Made by a program: the position numbers and the translations under genes. 19,117 nt of DNA from Bacillota bacterium (GTDB lineage Bacteria; Bacillota; Clostridia; Christensenellales; CAG-138), in the NCBI GenBank assembly GCA_023409435.1, contig JAEYHP010000061.1, forward strand, positions 1-19,117. The letters are read 5' to 3'. The notes beneath the pieces were generated by a model that was not told where the DNA came from, did not search any database, and saw only the letters and a list, made by a program, of their open reading frames with translations. Positions 1 through 7,629 of the stretch are shown piece by piece; the first letter of the stretch is position 1; every line of letters begins with the position of its first letter.

Positions 1-23
1 CTGCAAATATATCCTTCTGCCAT

Positions 24-1433
24 TTACTGCACCACCCTTAATCTTATATCTATCCATATACCAGCCATCGGGGCCTCTCGATAACAGTACAGCGTAACAG
101 ACCCGTTGTTTGTTACGATTCGGTCAATGCGGCTAAACGCAGTAAGTGTGTCAATAACGCTTTGAACGGTGTAGCCATCATAGTACGGTACCACGTCAGC
201 AATGGGGCGCATTGCCACAGTCATACCTGCAACCGTTATTGTCATAGTCCACGGGGGCCCGGATGACCAATTCCCGGGGTTTACATTGACGATAAAATCC
301 TGTACTGCTGCTGCTCCGATCTGCGCCCGCGTTACTCCGTGCGGATTGCTTGTATTCCCGGTATGAGTCGACAACCCCGCCGCCGTTGCGAAATAGGAAG
401 GGGCTTGCCCGCCCAACTTTTCCGCATCGTCCACCACGCCGTCATTGTCTGCATCGTAGGTGGATTTCAGCATATCGCCGGAGCCTTCGCCCGCGGCAGC
501 GATTAAGGCCCAATACTCCGTATTGGTAGGGACAACCCCGGAAATAGCCTGTATGCATTGGTAGCAGGAGCCTTCGTACGTGACCTTGTTGAGCGGTGCA
601 TAAGAGGTAACAGGGTCATAAGGCTCCAGCTTACGATATTCTGCATCGCGTGTGGCGCGCCCCTGCTCCGCCGCCACGCGAGCGGTTTCGGTAGTAACGC
701 GCGCGCCTTCCTGATTAATTCGGGTTAATTCCACTGCTGCCCTTGTGGTTTCCGCTGATACCCGGGAACCTTCGTTTGAAATGCGGGTGGTTTCTGCCGC
801 CGCCCGCGCCTGCTCGGCGGCAGCCCGGGCGCTTTCCGCCGATACTCTTCCGCTCTCCGCTGCAACCCGCCCGCTTTCGACGGTGACGCGGCCACTTTCA
901 GCCGATGCCCGCACGATTTCAGACGAAACACGCTGACTCTCCGCAGTTACACGGCCGCCCTCGGCGGCGACACGCAGTATTTCCGCCTCCTCCGCTGCCT
1001 CCACACGCAGCATCATGCCGACAAGCAGCGGCCATTCGTCCGTCGCCTCAATGGTATCGTCGTTGGCGATTCCCCTTCGGCACATGAAGTTGAATTTCGC
1101 GGAGGTAGAGAGCACGGTGTTGCCTCCGCCGGAATACACCTGTAATTCGCACTCCACCAACCCCGGCGCAACGCTTGTGGTATAGAGCGATATCGTCAGC
1201 TTGTTGGGCAGCGTCACCGCGATGCCGTGCCCGTCCGTATCCTGCTGGGCCGTGTTTCCGTCCGATTTTGAGAAGACCGCAGAGACCCTGCATCCCGCTA
1301 AATCCACCGGTGCGCCGTCGTCGGTCAGCGTCACCTCCAGCATGTTCGAGTTATCGCCCTCCACTACCTCAAAATCACGGTTGGCAGTGGGGCGCTTGAT
1401 GTCCAGCGCGATGGAAAACCGTTTTTGAACCAT
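24..1433 (-). CDS. Phage baseplate/tail-fibre protein, BppU-like N-terminus with heptad-repeat stalk
   Basis: A 469-residue protein that looks like a receptor-binding or baseplate component of a siphophage-type tail. Residues 1-120 form a beta-rich domain resembling the N-terminal domain of BppU-type upper baseplate proteins. Residues 154-265 are 16 uninterrupted heptads of the form R-[VAI]-x-x-E-x-x, expected to form a trimeric coiled-coil stalk. Residues 271-311 resemble a small carbohydrate-binding module of the CBM5/12 type (Y-x-x-x-T-x-Y, V-x-Y-x-G, W at 308). A D-x-D-x-D-G segment (327-332) and an H-T-G-N-T-S-N-P-H-G-V-T segment (357-368) are both common in tail fibres. The C-terminus is a beta-rich tip that I do not recognise. 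The ATG is preceded by GGGGGAGGAG. The neighbours to its right are housekeeping genes, so it is either the edge of a prophage or an orphan; what lies further left is outside the window. The family call is from recognition of the pattern; the exact role is inferred. Confidence 0.8.
   Translation of the reverse strand: MVQKRFSIALDIKRPTANRDFEVVEGDNSNMLEVTLTDDGAPVDLAGCRVSAVFSKSDGNTAQQDTDGHGIAVTLPNKLTISLYTTSVAPGLVECELQVYSGGGNTVLSTSAKFNFMCRRGIANDDTIEATDEWPLLVGMMLRVEAAEEAEILRVAAEGGRVTAESQRVSSEIVRASAESGRVTVESGRVAAESGRVSAESARAAAEQARAAAETTRISNEGSRVSAETTRAAVELTRINQEGARVTTETARVAAEQGRATRDAEYRKLEPYDPVTSYAPLNKVTYEGSCYQCIQAISGVVPTNTEYWALIAAAGEGSGDMLKSTYDADNDGVVDDAEKLGGQAPSYFATAAGLSTHTGNTSNPHGVTRAQIGAAAVQDFIVNVNPGNWSSGPPWTMTITVAGMTVAMRPIADVVPYYDGYTVQSVIDTLTAFSRIDRIVTNNGSVTLYCYREAPMAGIWIDIRLRVVQ
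639..974 (-). repeat. In-frame 21-bp tandem repeat encoding 16 heptads
   Basis: Within the phage tail gene, 336 bp divide exactly into 16 units of 21 bp, each coding R-[VAI]-x-x-E-x-x. The units vary at DNA level but keep the Arg and Glu (Asp in the last) positions throughout, with no insertion breaking register. Such arrays can change length by slippage or recombination in steps of seven residues, which would lengthen or shorten the predicted coiled coil without a frameshift. Confidence 0.9.
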
Positions 1434-1458
1434 GCTCCTCCCCCATTTCTTTTAAGAT

Positions 1459-1545
1459 AAAAAAAGAACGCTTGCTCATAAAGAACAATCGTTCTATCAT
1501 CATGCTAACAGGCCGCTTTTACGGTATCCAGTTGAGAAGCGTTCT
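1459..1545 (-). terminator. Terminator-like long stem with T-run, before the phage gene
   Basis: On the minus strand an arm beginning AGAACGCTT (1545-1533) pairs with an arm ending AAGCGTTCT (1478-1465), giving 13 pairs with one bulged G. It is followed at once by a run of six T (1464-1459). The loop holds a second small hairpin, AGAAC-GATT-GTTCT (1495-1482). It would end transcripts arriving from the dehydrogenase side, about 25 nt before the phage gene ATG. The inner AGAACG could also pair with the last CGTTCT to make a shorter alternative terminator. The large loop makes this less certain than a standard intrinsic terminator. Confidence 0.5.
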
Positions 1546-1573
1546 TACGCTCAGGATATCGATAAAGATTACG

Positions 1574-1629
1574 TTGAGGGCTCTGCCCTCAAACACCCGC
1601 TTAGGGTCGTAACGACCCTAAGAACCCAT
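1574..1629 (-). repeat. Multi-hairpin intergenic repeat, partial copy (last two hairpins)
   Basis: Read on the minus strand this contains TGGGTT, the hairpin with arms CTTAGGGTCG / CGACCCTAAG (1622-1600), a 7-nt spacer, and the hairpin TTGAGGGC-AGA-GCCCTCAA (1592-1574). This matches the 3' half of the copies at 4398-4548 and 14879-15023; the first hairpins are absent. It sits 35-90 nt downstream of the dehydrogenase stop codon, in the same sense as that gene. Confidence 0.85.
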
Positions 1630-1663
1630 CTTTACGCTTTGAATATCACGGGAGCTTTCGGTA

Positions 1664-2476
1664 CTACTTCAGATACATGCCGTACAAAAGCTTTTCCACA
1701 AGGCCGTAAGGCAATATCCGTTTCAAGAACACAAATACGCGGTAGATGCCGCCCACCACGCTATGCGCCCGGGGATTCTTTTTTCCCGCCGCCCGGAATA
1801 TCGCGTTTGCAACCATGCGCGGATGCATGCCGCTTCGCTCATCCTTTTCCATGCGGGAAATGGCGCGCACACAGTCTTCTTTATAGTCTTCGCATATGCC
1901 GGAAACGGGCTTTCGCGCATCGGTAAAGCCGGTTTTTACGTCCCCCGGTTCCACCAGCGCCGCCTTCACGCCAAACGGCTTTAATTCCATGCGAAGCCCT
2001 TCACATAGTATGGCAAGCGCGGCTTTGGAGCTGCTGTAAAGCACCTGGAACGGAACTGCGAACACGCCGCCCACCGAGCCCACCAGCACCACATGCCCGC
2101 TGCCTTTGGCGCGCATGCAGGGCAGAGCGGCATTCAACAGGCGAATTGCACCGTAAAAATTGACCTCCATCTGCCGCTGCGCGTCCTCTGCCGTGCAGCA
2201 TTCCAGCGGGCCGCTTACGCCATTTCCTGCCGCATGAACCAGCACGTCGATACAGCCTTCCGTTTGCAGCACATGAACAACGCCCTGCTGTACGCTTTCC
2301 TCGTCCGTTACATCCATTGGCAGCGGAAAAAGCAGCCCCAGCGCATCGTCCGGAAGTTTCGGAAGTTTGCCGCTCCTTGACGCGCCGTACACGGTATACC
2401 CTTTTTGCGCGAACAACAGCGCAGTCTCTGCCCCTATTCCTGAGGATGCGCCGGTAATGAGTGCGATTTTCGTCAT
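1664..2476 (-). CDS. Short-chain dehydrogenase/reductase (SDR) family protein
   Basis: A 270-residue NAD(P)-dependent oxidoreductase of the classical SDR fold. The dinucleotide-binding motif T-G-A-S-S-G-I-G is at residues 8-15, and the catalytic Ser134, Tyr147 and Lys151 (Y-S-S-S-K) are in place, with the usual P-G at 177-178. The N-N-A-G motif after the fourth strand reads H-A-A-G (81-84), a mild departure. After residue 185 the substrate-side region is variable, and residues 240-270 are hydrophobic and basic, as in membrane-associated reductases acting on lipids or sterols. The substrate cannot be read from sequence. The ATG has AAAGGGGA upstream and lies 17 bp after the dnaB stop codon, so it is probably the last gene of that operon. 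It ends in TAG and is followed by a partial copy of the multi-hairpin repeat. Confidence 0.9.
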   Translation of the reverse strand: MTKIALITGASSGIGAETALLFAQKGYTVYGASRSGKLPKLPDDALGLLFPLPMDVTDEESVQQGVVHVLQTEGCIDVLVHAAGNGVSGPLECCTAEDAQRQMEVNFYGAIRLLNAALPCMRAKGSGHVVLVGSVGGVFAVPFQVLYSSSKAALAILCEGLRMELKPFGVKAALVEPGDVKTGFTDARKPVSGICEDYKEDCVRAISRMEKDERSGMHPRMVANAIFRAAGKKNPRAHSVVGGIYRVFVFLKRILPYGLVEKLLYGMYLK

Positions 2477-2493
2477 GCGGTCCCCTTTCCCTG

Positions 2494-3840
2494 TTAAGAG
2501 TACGCCAGGTTTTTGAACTTGGTATATTCGCCCATCCAGTATAGCTTCACGGTACCGGTCGGCCCGTTGCGGTGCTTTGCGATGATGATTTCCGCGGTAT
2601 TGTCCGCCTCCTCGTTATACACCTGCTCGCGATAGAGCAGCATGACGATATCCGCGTCCTGCTCGATCGCGCCGCTCTCGCGCAGGTCCGAAATCATGGG
2701 GCGGTGGTCTTCCTTTCTCTGTTCCGGCCCGCGGGAAAGCTGGCTTAGTACCATAATGGGCACGTCCAACTCACGCGCCAGAATTTTAAGCGAGCGGGTG
2801 ATGTCCGAAATCTCCTGCTGGCGGTTGTCCGTCTTTTTGGAGGAGCGCATCAGCTGCAAATAATCGATTACGATCAAATCCAGCCCTTGCCGCGCCTTGA
2901 GCCTGCGGCATTTGCTGCGCATTTCCGGAACAGTTGCGCCCGCCGAATCGTCAATAAAGAGCTTGCTGCTGCCCATCAGGCCAAGCACTTGCGCGATTTT
3001 AATCAAATCCGCCTCGGTGGTTGCTCCGGTCAGAAGCTTCTGCATGTCCACCTCCGCTTCGGAACTGAACATGCGGGTAATGAGCTGCTCGCGCGCCATC
3101 TCCAAAGAAAATATGACGACAGAGCGCGCGTCGTGCAGCGCCGCGTATTGCGCGATATTGATTGCAAAGCTTGTCTTGCCCATGGCCGGGCGACCGGCCA
3201 CGATAATAAGATCGGATTTCTTCAGGCCTGAGGTCTTGGAATTGAGGTCCGCAAAGCCGGTATTTACGCCTATGAGCCGCCCCTGCAGGTTCATCAGCTC
3301 CCCCAGGTGCGCGTACGCCTCGTACATGGTATCCTGCACCGGCAGCAGCGTGTCAGTGGCGCGCTTTAACGTGATATCGTAGATGCGGCGCTCCGCGTCG
3401 CCCAATACCTGCTCTAAGTCCCGTGCCGTATCCAATGCGTCCTTGGAAATAAGGTTGCCCGCGCGGATGAGCTGGCGCTGCATGGAGCGCTCCTGCACGA
3501 TTTTGATGTAATGCTCTACGTCCGCAGCGGAAACCGTCTGCATTGTGAGATCGGCAATATACGCCACATCGCCCACGGCGCGAAGCTTACCCAGGCGGTC
3601 GAGTTCCGCCACTAAAGAAACGGAATCCACCGGCGCACCCATGGAACGGAGCGCCCGCATGCAGGCGAATATATCCTGGTTCGCAGGGAAATAAAAATCC
3701 GTCGAATCCAGCATTTCAATGGCCATGTCGAGAGCACTTCCGTCGAGCAGCATGCTGCCCAATACGGAAATCTCCGCCGCCGCGCTGTGCGGTGCGGCAG
3801 CTACCGGCGCTGGCTCATGCTCCACGCGCAATTCTTCCAC
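2494..3840 (-). CDS. dnaB: Replicative DNA helicase DnaB
   Basis: This is the hexameric 5'-3' helicase that unwinds DNA at the fork and binds DnaG primase. The 448 residues match the family length. The N-terminal primase-interacting domain spans about 20-120, and the RecA-like motor follows a linker near 170-190. Walker A is G-R-P-A-M-G-K-T-S (216-224), Walker B is L-I-V-I-D-Y-L-Q-L (322-330), the sensor segment V-L-S-Q-L-S-R is at 364-370, and the arginine-finger region K-H-R-N-G-P-T-G is at 422-429. No intein or insertion is seen. The start is GTG (3840) with GGGGGGAG about 8 nt upstream; residues 1-20 are Ala/Pro-rich and poorly conserved in general. It follows rplI by 41 bp, the order known in B. 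subtilis, where this gene is called dnaC. Confidence 0.97.
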   Translation of the reverse strand: MEELRVEHEPAPVAAAPHSAAAEISVLGSMLLDGSALDMAIEMLDSTDFYFPANQDIFACMRALRSMGAPVDSVSLVAELDRLGKLRAVGDVAYIADLTMQTVSAADVEHYIKIVQERSMQRQLIRAGNLISKDALDTARDLEQVLGDAERRIYDITLKRATDTLLPVQDTMYEAYAHLGELMNLQGRLIGVNTGFADLNSKTSGLKKSDLIIVAGRPAMGKTSFAINIAQYAALHDARSVVIFSLEMAREQLITRMFSSEAEVDMQKLLTGATTEADLIKIAQVLGLMGSSKLFIDDSAGATVPEMRSKCRRLKARQGLDLIVIDYLQLMRSSKKTDNRQQEISDITRSLKILARELDVPIMVLSQLSRGPEQRKEDHRPMISDLRESGAIEQDADIVMLLYREQVYNEEADNTAEIIIAKHRNGPTGTVKLYWMGEYTKFKNLAYS

Positions 3841-3881
3841 GTACCGCTCTCCCCCCTGTACGTTAAATAAATGCCTCTCGG

Positions 3882-4328
3882 TTATTGTGCGACGACCTCC
3901 ACGGTAAACGCGGCGTCTGTGTTTTCATACAGGTGCGCCTTTACCTGAACGCTGCCCAGCGCCTTGATGGGATCGCTCAGTTCTATCTTCTTGCGGTCGA
4001 TGATAATTTTATGCTGCGCTTCGAGCGCCGCCGCGATTTCCTTGGCGGTGATGGAACCGAACAGCTTGCCGTTTTCGCCAACCTTGGCGGAAAGTTTTAC
4101 GCTGATTGTGGCGAGCTGTTTCGCCAGTTCGCGCGCCTGCACGCCCTCCTGGAATTTCTTGTGCTGCGCGGCGGACTTTTTGATGTTGGCCGCATTGATG
4201 GAAGCCGCGTCCGCCGGTGTGGCCAGCTTGCGCGGCAGCAGGAAATTGCGCGCGTAACCGTCGCTGACCTCCACGATCTGCCCCTGCTTGCCCGTCCCTT
4301 TGACGTCCTGTTCCAATAATACCTTCAT
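3882..4328 (-). CDS. rplI: 50S ribosomal protein L9
   Basis: L9 binds 23S rRNA near the L1 stalk and helps maintain reading frame. The 148-residue product begins M-K-V-L-L-E-Q-D-V-K-G. It has the conserved N-terminal rRNA-binding segment with G-Y-A-R-N-F-L-L-P (residues 24-32), the long charged connecting helix (about 40-75) and the C-terminal domain with G-K-L-F-G-S-I-T (about 86-94). A GTG 15 bp further upstream (4343) is in frame, but it forms part of the Shine-Dalgarno GTGGAGGAAG that serves the ATG at 4328, and family members start at this Met. It lies between gdpP and dnaB, but is separated from gdpP by 224 bp carrying a copy of the multi-hairpin repeat. Confidence 0.97.
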   Translation of the reverse strand: MKVLLEQDVKGTGKQGQIVEVSDGYARNFLLPRKLATPADAASINAANIKKSAAQHKKFQEGVQARELAKQLATISVKLSAKVGENGKLFGSITAKEIAAALEAQHKIIIDRKKIELSDPIKALGSVQVKAHLYENTDAAFTVEVVAQ

Positions 4329-4397
4329 GTTTGCTTCCTCCACTATTCAATATCGTAAGGATGTGAATCCCGTTTTAATCTATCGATAAGTTCTTTC

Positions 4398-4548
4398 TCA
4401 GGGGCCTTGCCCCTGAAACCCCACCCAAGGGACTCGTCCCTTGGGAATCCCTTCCCTGAAATGTCCCATTCCTGTCCTGAATATTTCAGCATATGGGTTC
4501 TTAGGGTCGTTACGACCCTAAGCGGAGGTTTGGAGGCAGAGCCTCCAA
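4398..4548 (+). repeat. Multi-hairpin intergenic repeat, full copy between gdpP and rplI
   Basis: Five hairpins in a row on the plus strand: TCAGGGGC/GCCCCTGA (4398-4416); CCAAGGGAC/GTCCCTTGG (4425-4444); CTGAAAT/ATTTCAG (4456-4489); CTTAGGGTCG/CGACCCTAAG (4500-4522); TTGGAGGC/GCCTCCAA (4530-4548). The 8-nt spacer AACCCCAC between the first two is identical in the copy at 14879. The last hairpin ends 4 nt from the gdpP stop codon. Its family orientation is opposite to the gdpP-rplI transcript. The rest of the 224-bp gap (4344-4397) shows nothing beyond the rplI ribosome-binding site. Confidence 0.9.
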
Positions 4549-4552
4549 GTTA

Positions 4553-6493
4553 TTACCCATCCAGCTCTTTCATATATGTGATGGCTGTGGATTTCACGAG
4601 CTCTATCGCGGCCTCAAGCGACATGCCCTTTAGCTGCGCGCCCGCCATGGTCAGGTGGCCGCCGCCGCCGATGCGCTCCAATATCAGCTGCACGTTGACG
4701 CGGCCCAACGACCTGCCGCTGACGTTGACTTCCCCGTTCTGTACGCCCAGCACAAACGCCGCCTCAATGCCCCGTATGCCCACCAGCGCGTCCGCCGCCT
4801 GCGCCGCGATCAGTCCCGCGTTCTTCACATCCGACGGACAGACGGCCAGAGCCACGCCCGGGCAGATGATGGTGGCGCTCTTTACGGTATCCACGCGGTT
4901 GGCGTAGGTCTCCCTGTCGTCCTGGAACATCAGCTTGACGGTGCCGATATCGGCGCCGCGCTGCCGTAAATACGCCGCCGCCTCGAATGTCCGCGCACCC
5001 ACGTTGAATGCAAAATGCTTCGTATCCACCGTGATGCCCGCCAAAAGTGCGGAGCATTCAAACGCGGTGGGCCGTATGCCTTCGTGGAAATACTGTATGG
5101 TTTCCGTCACCATTTCGCTGGTGGAGGAAGCGCGCGCATCCAGATGGTTGAGCGTGGCGTTGTCGATATAATCGGTGCTTCGGCGGTGATGGTCGATGAG
5201 CACAAGCTTGCCCGCCAGGTCCACAAGGCTGGGCTCGATCGTCGCCTTGGCGCGCTGCGTATCCACCACCACCAGAACGGAGGATGCGCGCATCATTTCA
5301 CGCACCCGCTCGGAGGATACGATAACATCCGCATACGCCGGGTTATCGCGAATACTGTCCACCGCCTGCTGTATGGTGGGGTTCACCTGATCCAGCACGA
5401 TATAGGCCCTGCAGCCCGCCTGCACCACGCAGCGGTATACGCCCAGGGCCGCGCCCATGCAATCCATATCCGGCTGCTTGTGGCCCATGATGAACGCTTC
5501 CGTGGAGTTCTCAAGCAGCTGGCGGAATGCTTTGGCGAACAGGCGTGTCTTTACGCGGGACTGCCCGCTCTCAAGCTGCCTGCGCCCGCCATAGAACGTA
5601 TAGTTCGCGCCCTGCCGTACCACAGCCTGGTCGCCGCCGCGCCCTAACGCCAGCTCCATGCCCTGCCGCGCCGCGATATCCGCCTGCGCCACGCGCGGGG
5701 CCGCGCCCACCGCGATGGAAAGCGTGACGCTCTGCGGGGTGCCGGTATCGATTTTATGCGCTTTTTCCAGCAGGGAGAAGCGATCCTTTTCCAGCTCTTT
5801 TAAATAGTTCGCTTCGAACACAAGCAGAAAACGCCCGTTGTCGTACCTGCGGTAAATGCCCTGCATGGAGATGACCGCATCCGCAATCAGGCGCTCCACC
5901 TCGGTCAAAACCGCGTTGCGCCGGAATTGCAGATCCGCGCTCAATTCCTCGTAATTGTCCACATAGATAAGCGCCACATAGGGCATCTGCTCTTCGTACA
6001 GTCGACGGTAATGCTCCGCCTCCGTACGGTTGAGCCAGTATTGGAATAAAAGCTCGCGCGAGGCATGCTCGCGGAACACCGGCATGGTGGTCACCTGGTA
6101 GGAACTGCCAGCGTATTCCATTGTGCCGGACTGGGTATTGCTTTTCGGGCTGCAGACCGCGGGCAGAGGTTTTAAATCCGCGCCGTCATACAGCTTTTTC
6201 ATGGCGGCGTTGCGCCAGATGATGCGCCCGCTCTTTTCAAATATCATGCAGGGGATGTTGACATCGGCAATCAGTCTGCCCGCCGCGGTCGCGTTTTCCG
6301 CAAATACGGTGTCCATCACCTGCCGCTGCTTGTTCGCGTCTGTAGCAAGCGAGCGCAGGCTTATGAGCAGCACGATCAGAGAAACGGCAACGGCTGCTAT
6401 GCCAAAGCGTATATCAAAATACCCGATTACAATGCCCATGAGCGCGCACAAAATCGCAATGGGAACCAGCACGCGCTGCGGTGGTCGTTTCAT
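4553..6493 (-). CDS. gdpP: Cyclic-di-AMP phosphodiesterase GdpP (DHH/DHHA1 family)
   Basis: A membrane enzyme that hydrolyses the second messenger c-di-AMP to pApA, so it affects potassium balance, cell-wall stress and beta-lactam tolerance in Bacillota. Its 646 residues follow the family layout: two membrane helices (about 9-25 and 30-47), a PAS-like domain (about 60-135), a degenerate GGDEF domain (about 170-300, with R-Y-D-N-G-R-F at 216-222), then the DHH-DHHA1 catalytic unit. Metal-binding residues are intact: G-H-K-Q-P-D-M-D (337-344), V-V-V-D (408-411), D-H-H (434-436) and T-V-D (488-490). The DHHA1 motif G-G-G-G-H is at 609-613. The ATG has AGGAAAGGAGGAG upstream. It follows the YybS-like gene by 38 bp, as yybT follows yybS in B. 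subtilis. Confidence 0.96.
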   Translation of the reverse strand: MKRPPQRVLVPIAILCALMGIVIGYFDIRFGIAAVAVSLIVLLISLRSLATDANKQRQVMDTVFAENATAAGRLIADVNIPCMIFEKSGRIIWRNAAMKKLYDGADLKPLPAVCSPKSNTQSGTMEYAGSSYQVTTMPVFREHASRELLFQYWLNRTEAEHYRRLYEEQMPYVALIYVDNYEELSADLQFRRNAVLTEVERLIADAVISMQGIYRRYDNGRFLLVFEANYLKELEKDRFSLLEKAHKIDTGTPQSVTLSIAVGAAPRVAQADIAARQGMELALGRGGDQAVVRQGANYTFYGGRRQLESGQSRVKTRLFAKAFRQLLENSTEAFIMGHKQPDMDCMGAALGVYRCVVQAGCRAYIVLDQVNPTIQQAVDSIRDNPAYADVIVSSERVREMMRASSVLVVVDTQRAKATIEPSLVDLAGKLVLIDHHRRSTDYIDNATLNHLDARASSTSEMVTETIQYFHEGIRPTAFECSALLAGITVDTKHFAFNVGARTFEAAAYLRQRGADIGTVKLMFQDDRETYANRVDTVKSATIICPGVALAVCPSDVKNAGLIAAQAADALVGIRGIEAAFVLGVQNGEVNVSGRSLGRVNVQLILERIGGGGHLTMAGAQLKGMSLEAAIELVKSTAITYMKELDG

Positions 6494-6531
6494 ATCCGTT
6501 TCTCCTCCTTTCCTGCTTGTTGCCCAATACC

Positions 6532-7479
6532 TTATTCGTCCCCGTCGTCGCCCTTCGACCGCATAATGATGCGCCTGCGCAGCTGAAACAGCTGCTCAAT
6601 CAGGCCGAGTATACCCAGGAACAGGATGCTCATGGGCATCATCAGCACCACGAATATACAGAACATCACGATCGCGGTGTTAGAGCGGCTGAACTGCAGC
6701 ACGAATATCACCACGCACGCGCCCTGTACCACAAAAGGCAGCGCGGCTAAAGCGGTGACTGCCGTGGTGACGGCGTCCATGTTCGCAACGTGCAAGGCCG
6801 AGGCTAAAATTGAGCCCAAAACCATAATGGCAATACCAATTACAAACTCCCGCGGCACGCGCCAATACGGGAACCGGCGCATGGGCCTCAATTTCACGCC
6901 CACCTTGCGGGAGCGCCATGTGCATACCAGGAGATTCACCAGGCTTATGACGCCGCCCGCCACGCACAATACGGCAGGCAGGTATACCGGCAGCCCGATC
7001 CTGATGCTGTGCGCCATTTCCTGCATCAAAGCCGCCTGCTCCGCCGTGAGCATGCCGGACACGGCCTGCGCGGACGCCAGAGACTGCTCAATCAAATTCG
7101 AAAACAGCGTGGTGACATACCCAAACGCCACCCCGCCCGAGCGGATGTCGGGCAGGCTGATCATCAGGTAAAACGCAACGGTATACAGCGCCGCACCTAC
7201 AAACGCGGTATCAAAGTACCCTTTGTTTTTCTTAATGAGAACCGTGGTCAGCAAGGCCCAGGCGATGCTTGCGCAAGGTATCCACAGCCCGCCCACGTCG
7301 GCCATCCAGTAAGCGCCCGAAAGCGAAACCGCTGCGGAAAGCAAAAAGGGTACGACGCCCCCCGTCAGCAGCAAATACCCGAGGAGCCCGCCTGCAAACA
7401 GCGCAAGCGGAAAAAACGGTACGCTCAACGCGCCCGCTGCACCGATAAGCAGCGCCTTTATGACGCCGGGTTTCTTCAT
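6532..7479 (-). CDS. YybS-like polytopic membrane protein (DUF2232)
   Basis: A 315-residue membrane protein with about eight hydrophobic segments and a charged C-terminus (K-G-D-D-G-D-E). Length, topology and position directly before gdpP, rplI and dnaB match YybS/DUF2232 proteins, whose molecular role is not established. I chose the ATG at 7479 (M-K-K-P-G-V-I-K): it has GGAG 6 nt upstream. The first in-frame ATG (7530) overlaps the -10 box of the promoter at 7529-7557 and so would not be in the transcript. An ATG at 7497 sits directly against AGGAGA with no spacing. It is the first gene of a probable five-gene operon running to the dehydrogenase. Conservation of gene order suggests a link with c-di-AMP or membrane state, but that is inference. 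Confidence 0.85.
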   Translation of the reverse strand: MKKPGVIKALLIGAAGALSVPFFPLALFAGGLLGYLLLTGGVVPFLLSAAVSLSGAYWMADVGGLWIPCASIAWALLTTVLIKKNKGYFDTAFVGAALYTVAFYLMISLPDIRSGGVAFGYVTTLFSNLIEQSLASAQAVSGMLTAEQAALMQEMAHSIRIGLPVYLPAVLCVAGGVISLVNLLVCTWRSRKVGVKLRPMRRFPYWRVPREFVIGIAIMVLGSILASALHVANMDAVTTAVTALAALPFVVQGACVVIFVLQFSRSNTAIVMFCIFVVLMMPMSILFLGILGLIEQLFQLRRRIIMRSKGDDGDE

Positions 7480-7528
7480 GATCTTCTCCAATTTCATTCT
7501 CCTGCCATGGTCATAACTTCCCATATTC

Positions 7529-7557
7529 ATTGTAAAATGAAATGCGGCGGCTGTAAA
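7529..7557 (-). promoter_or_regulatory. Sigma-A type promoter of the yybS-gdpP-rplI-dnaB operon
   Basis: On the minus strand: -35 TTTACA (7557-7552), a 17-bp spacer, and -10 TACAAT (7534-7529). Transcription should begin near 7522, which rules out the ATG at 7530 as start of the YybS-like gene. It lies in the 150-bp gap after the Nudix gene, which has no clear terminator, so some readthrough from that operon is possible. Confidence 0.7.
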
Positions 7558-7629
7558 TGTAAAACCTTACAAAAGTCTATATTAAAATGGAACGCTAAGG
7601 CTCCGACCGAAAAACCATATTATAAGCTT

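Noticed and set aside
639..974. CRISPR-like or non-coding tandem array
   Set aside because: The 21-bp period equals seven codons, lies inside one long reading frame and has no spacers; it is a protein repeat.
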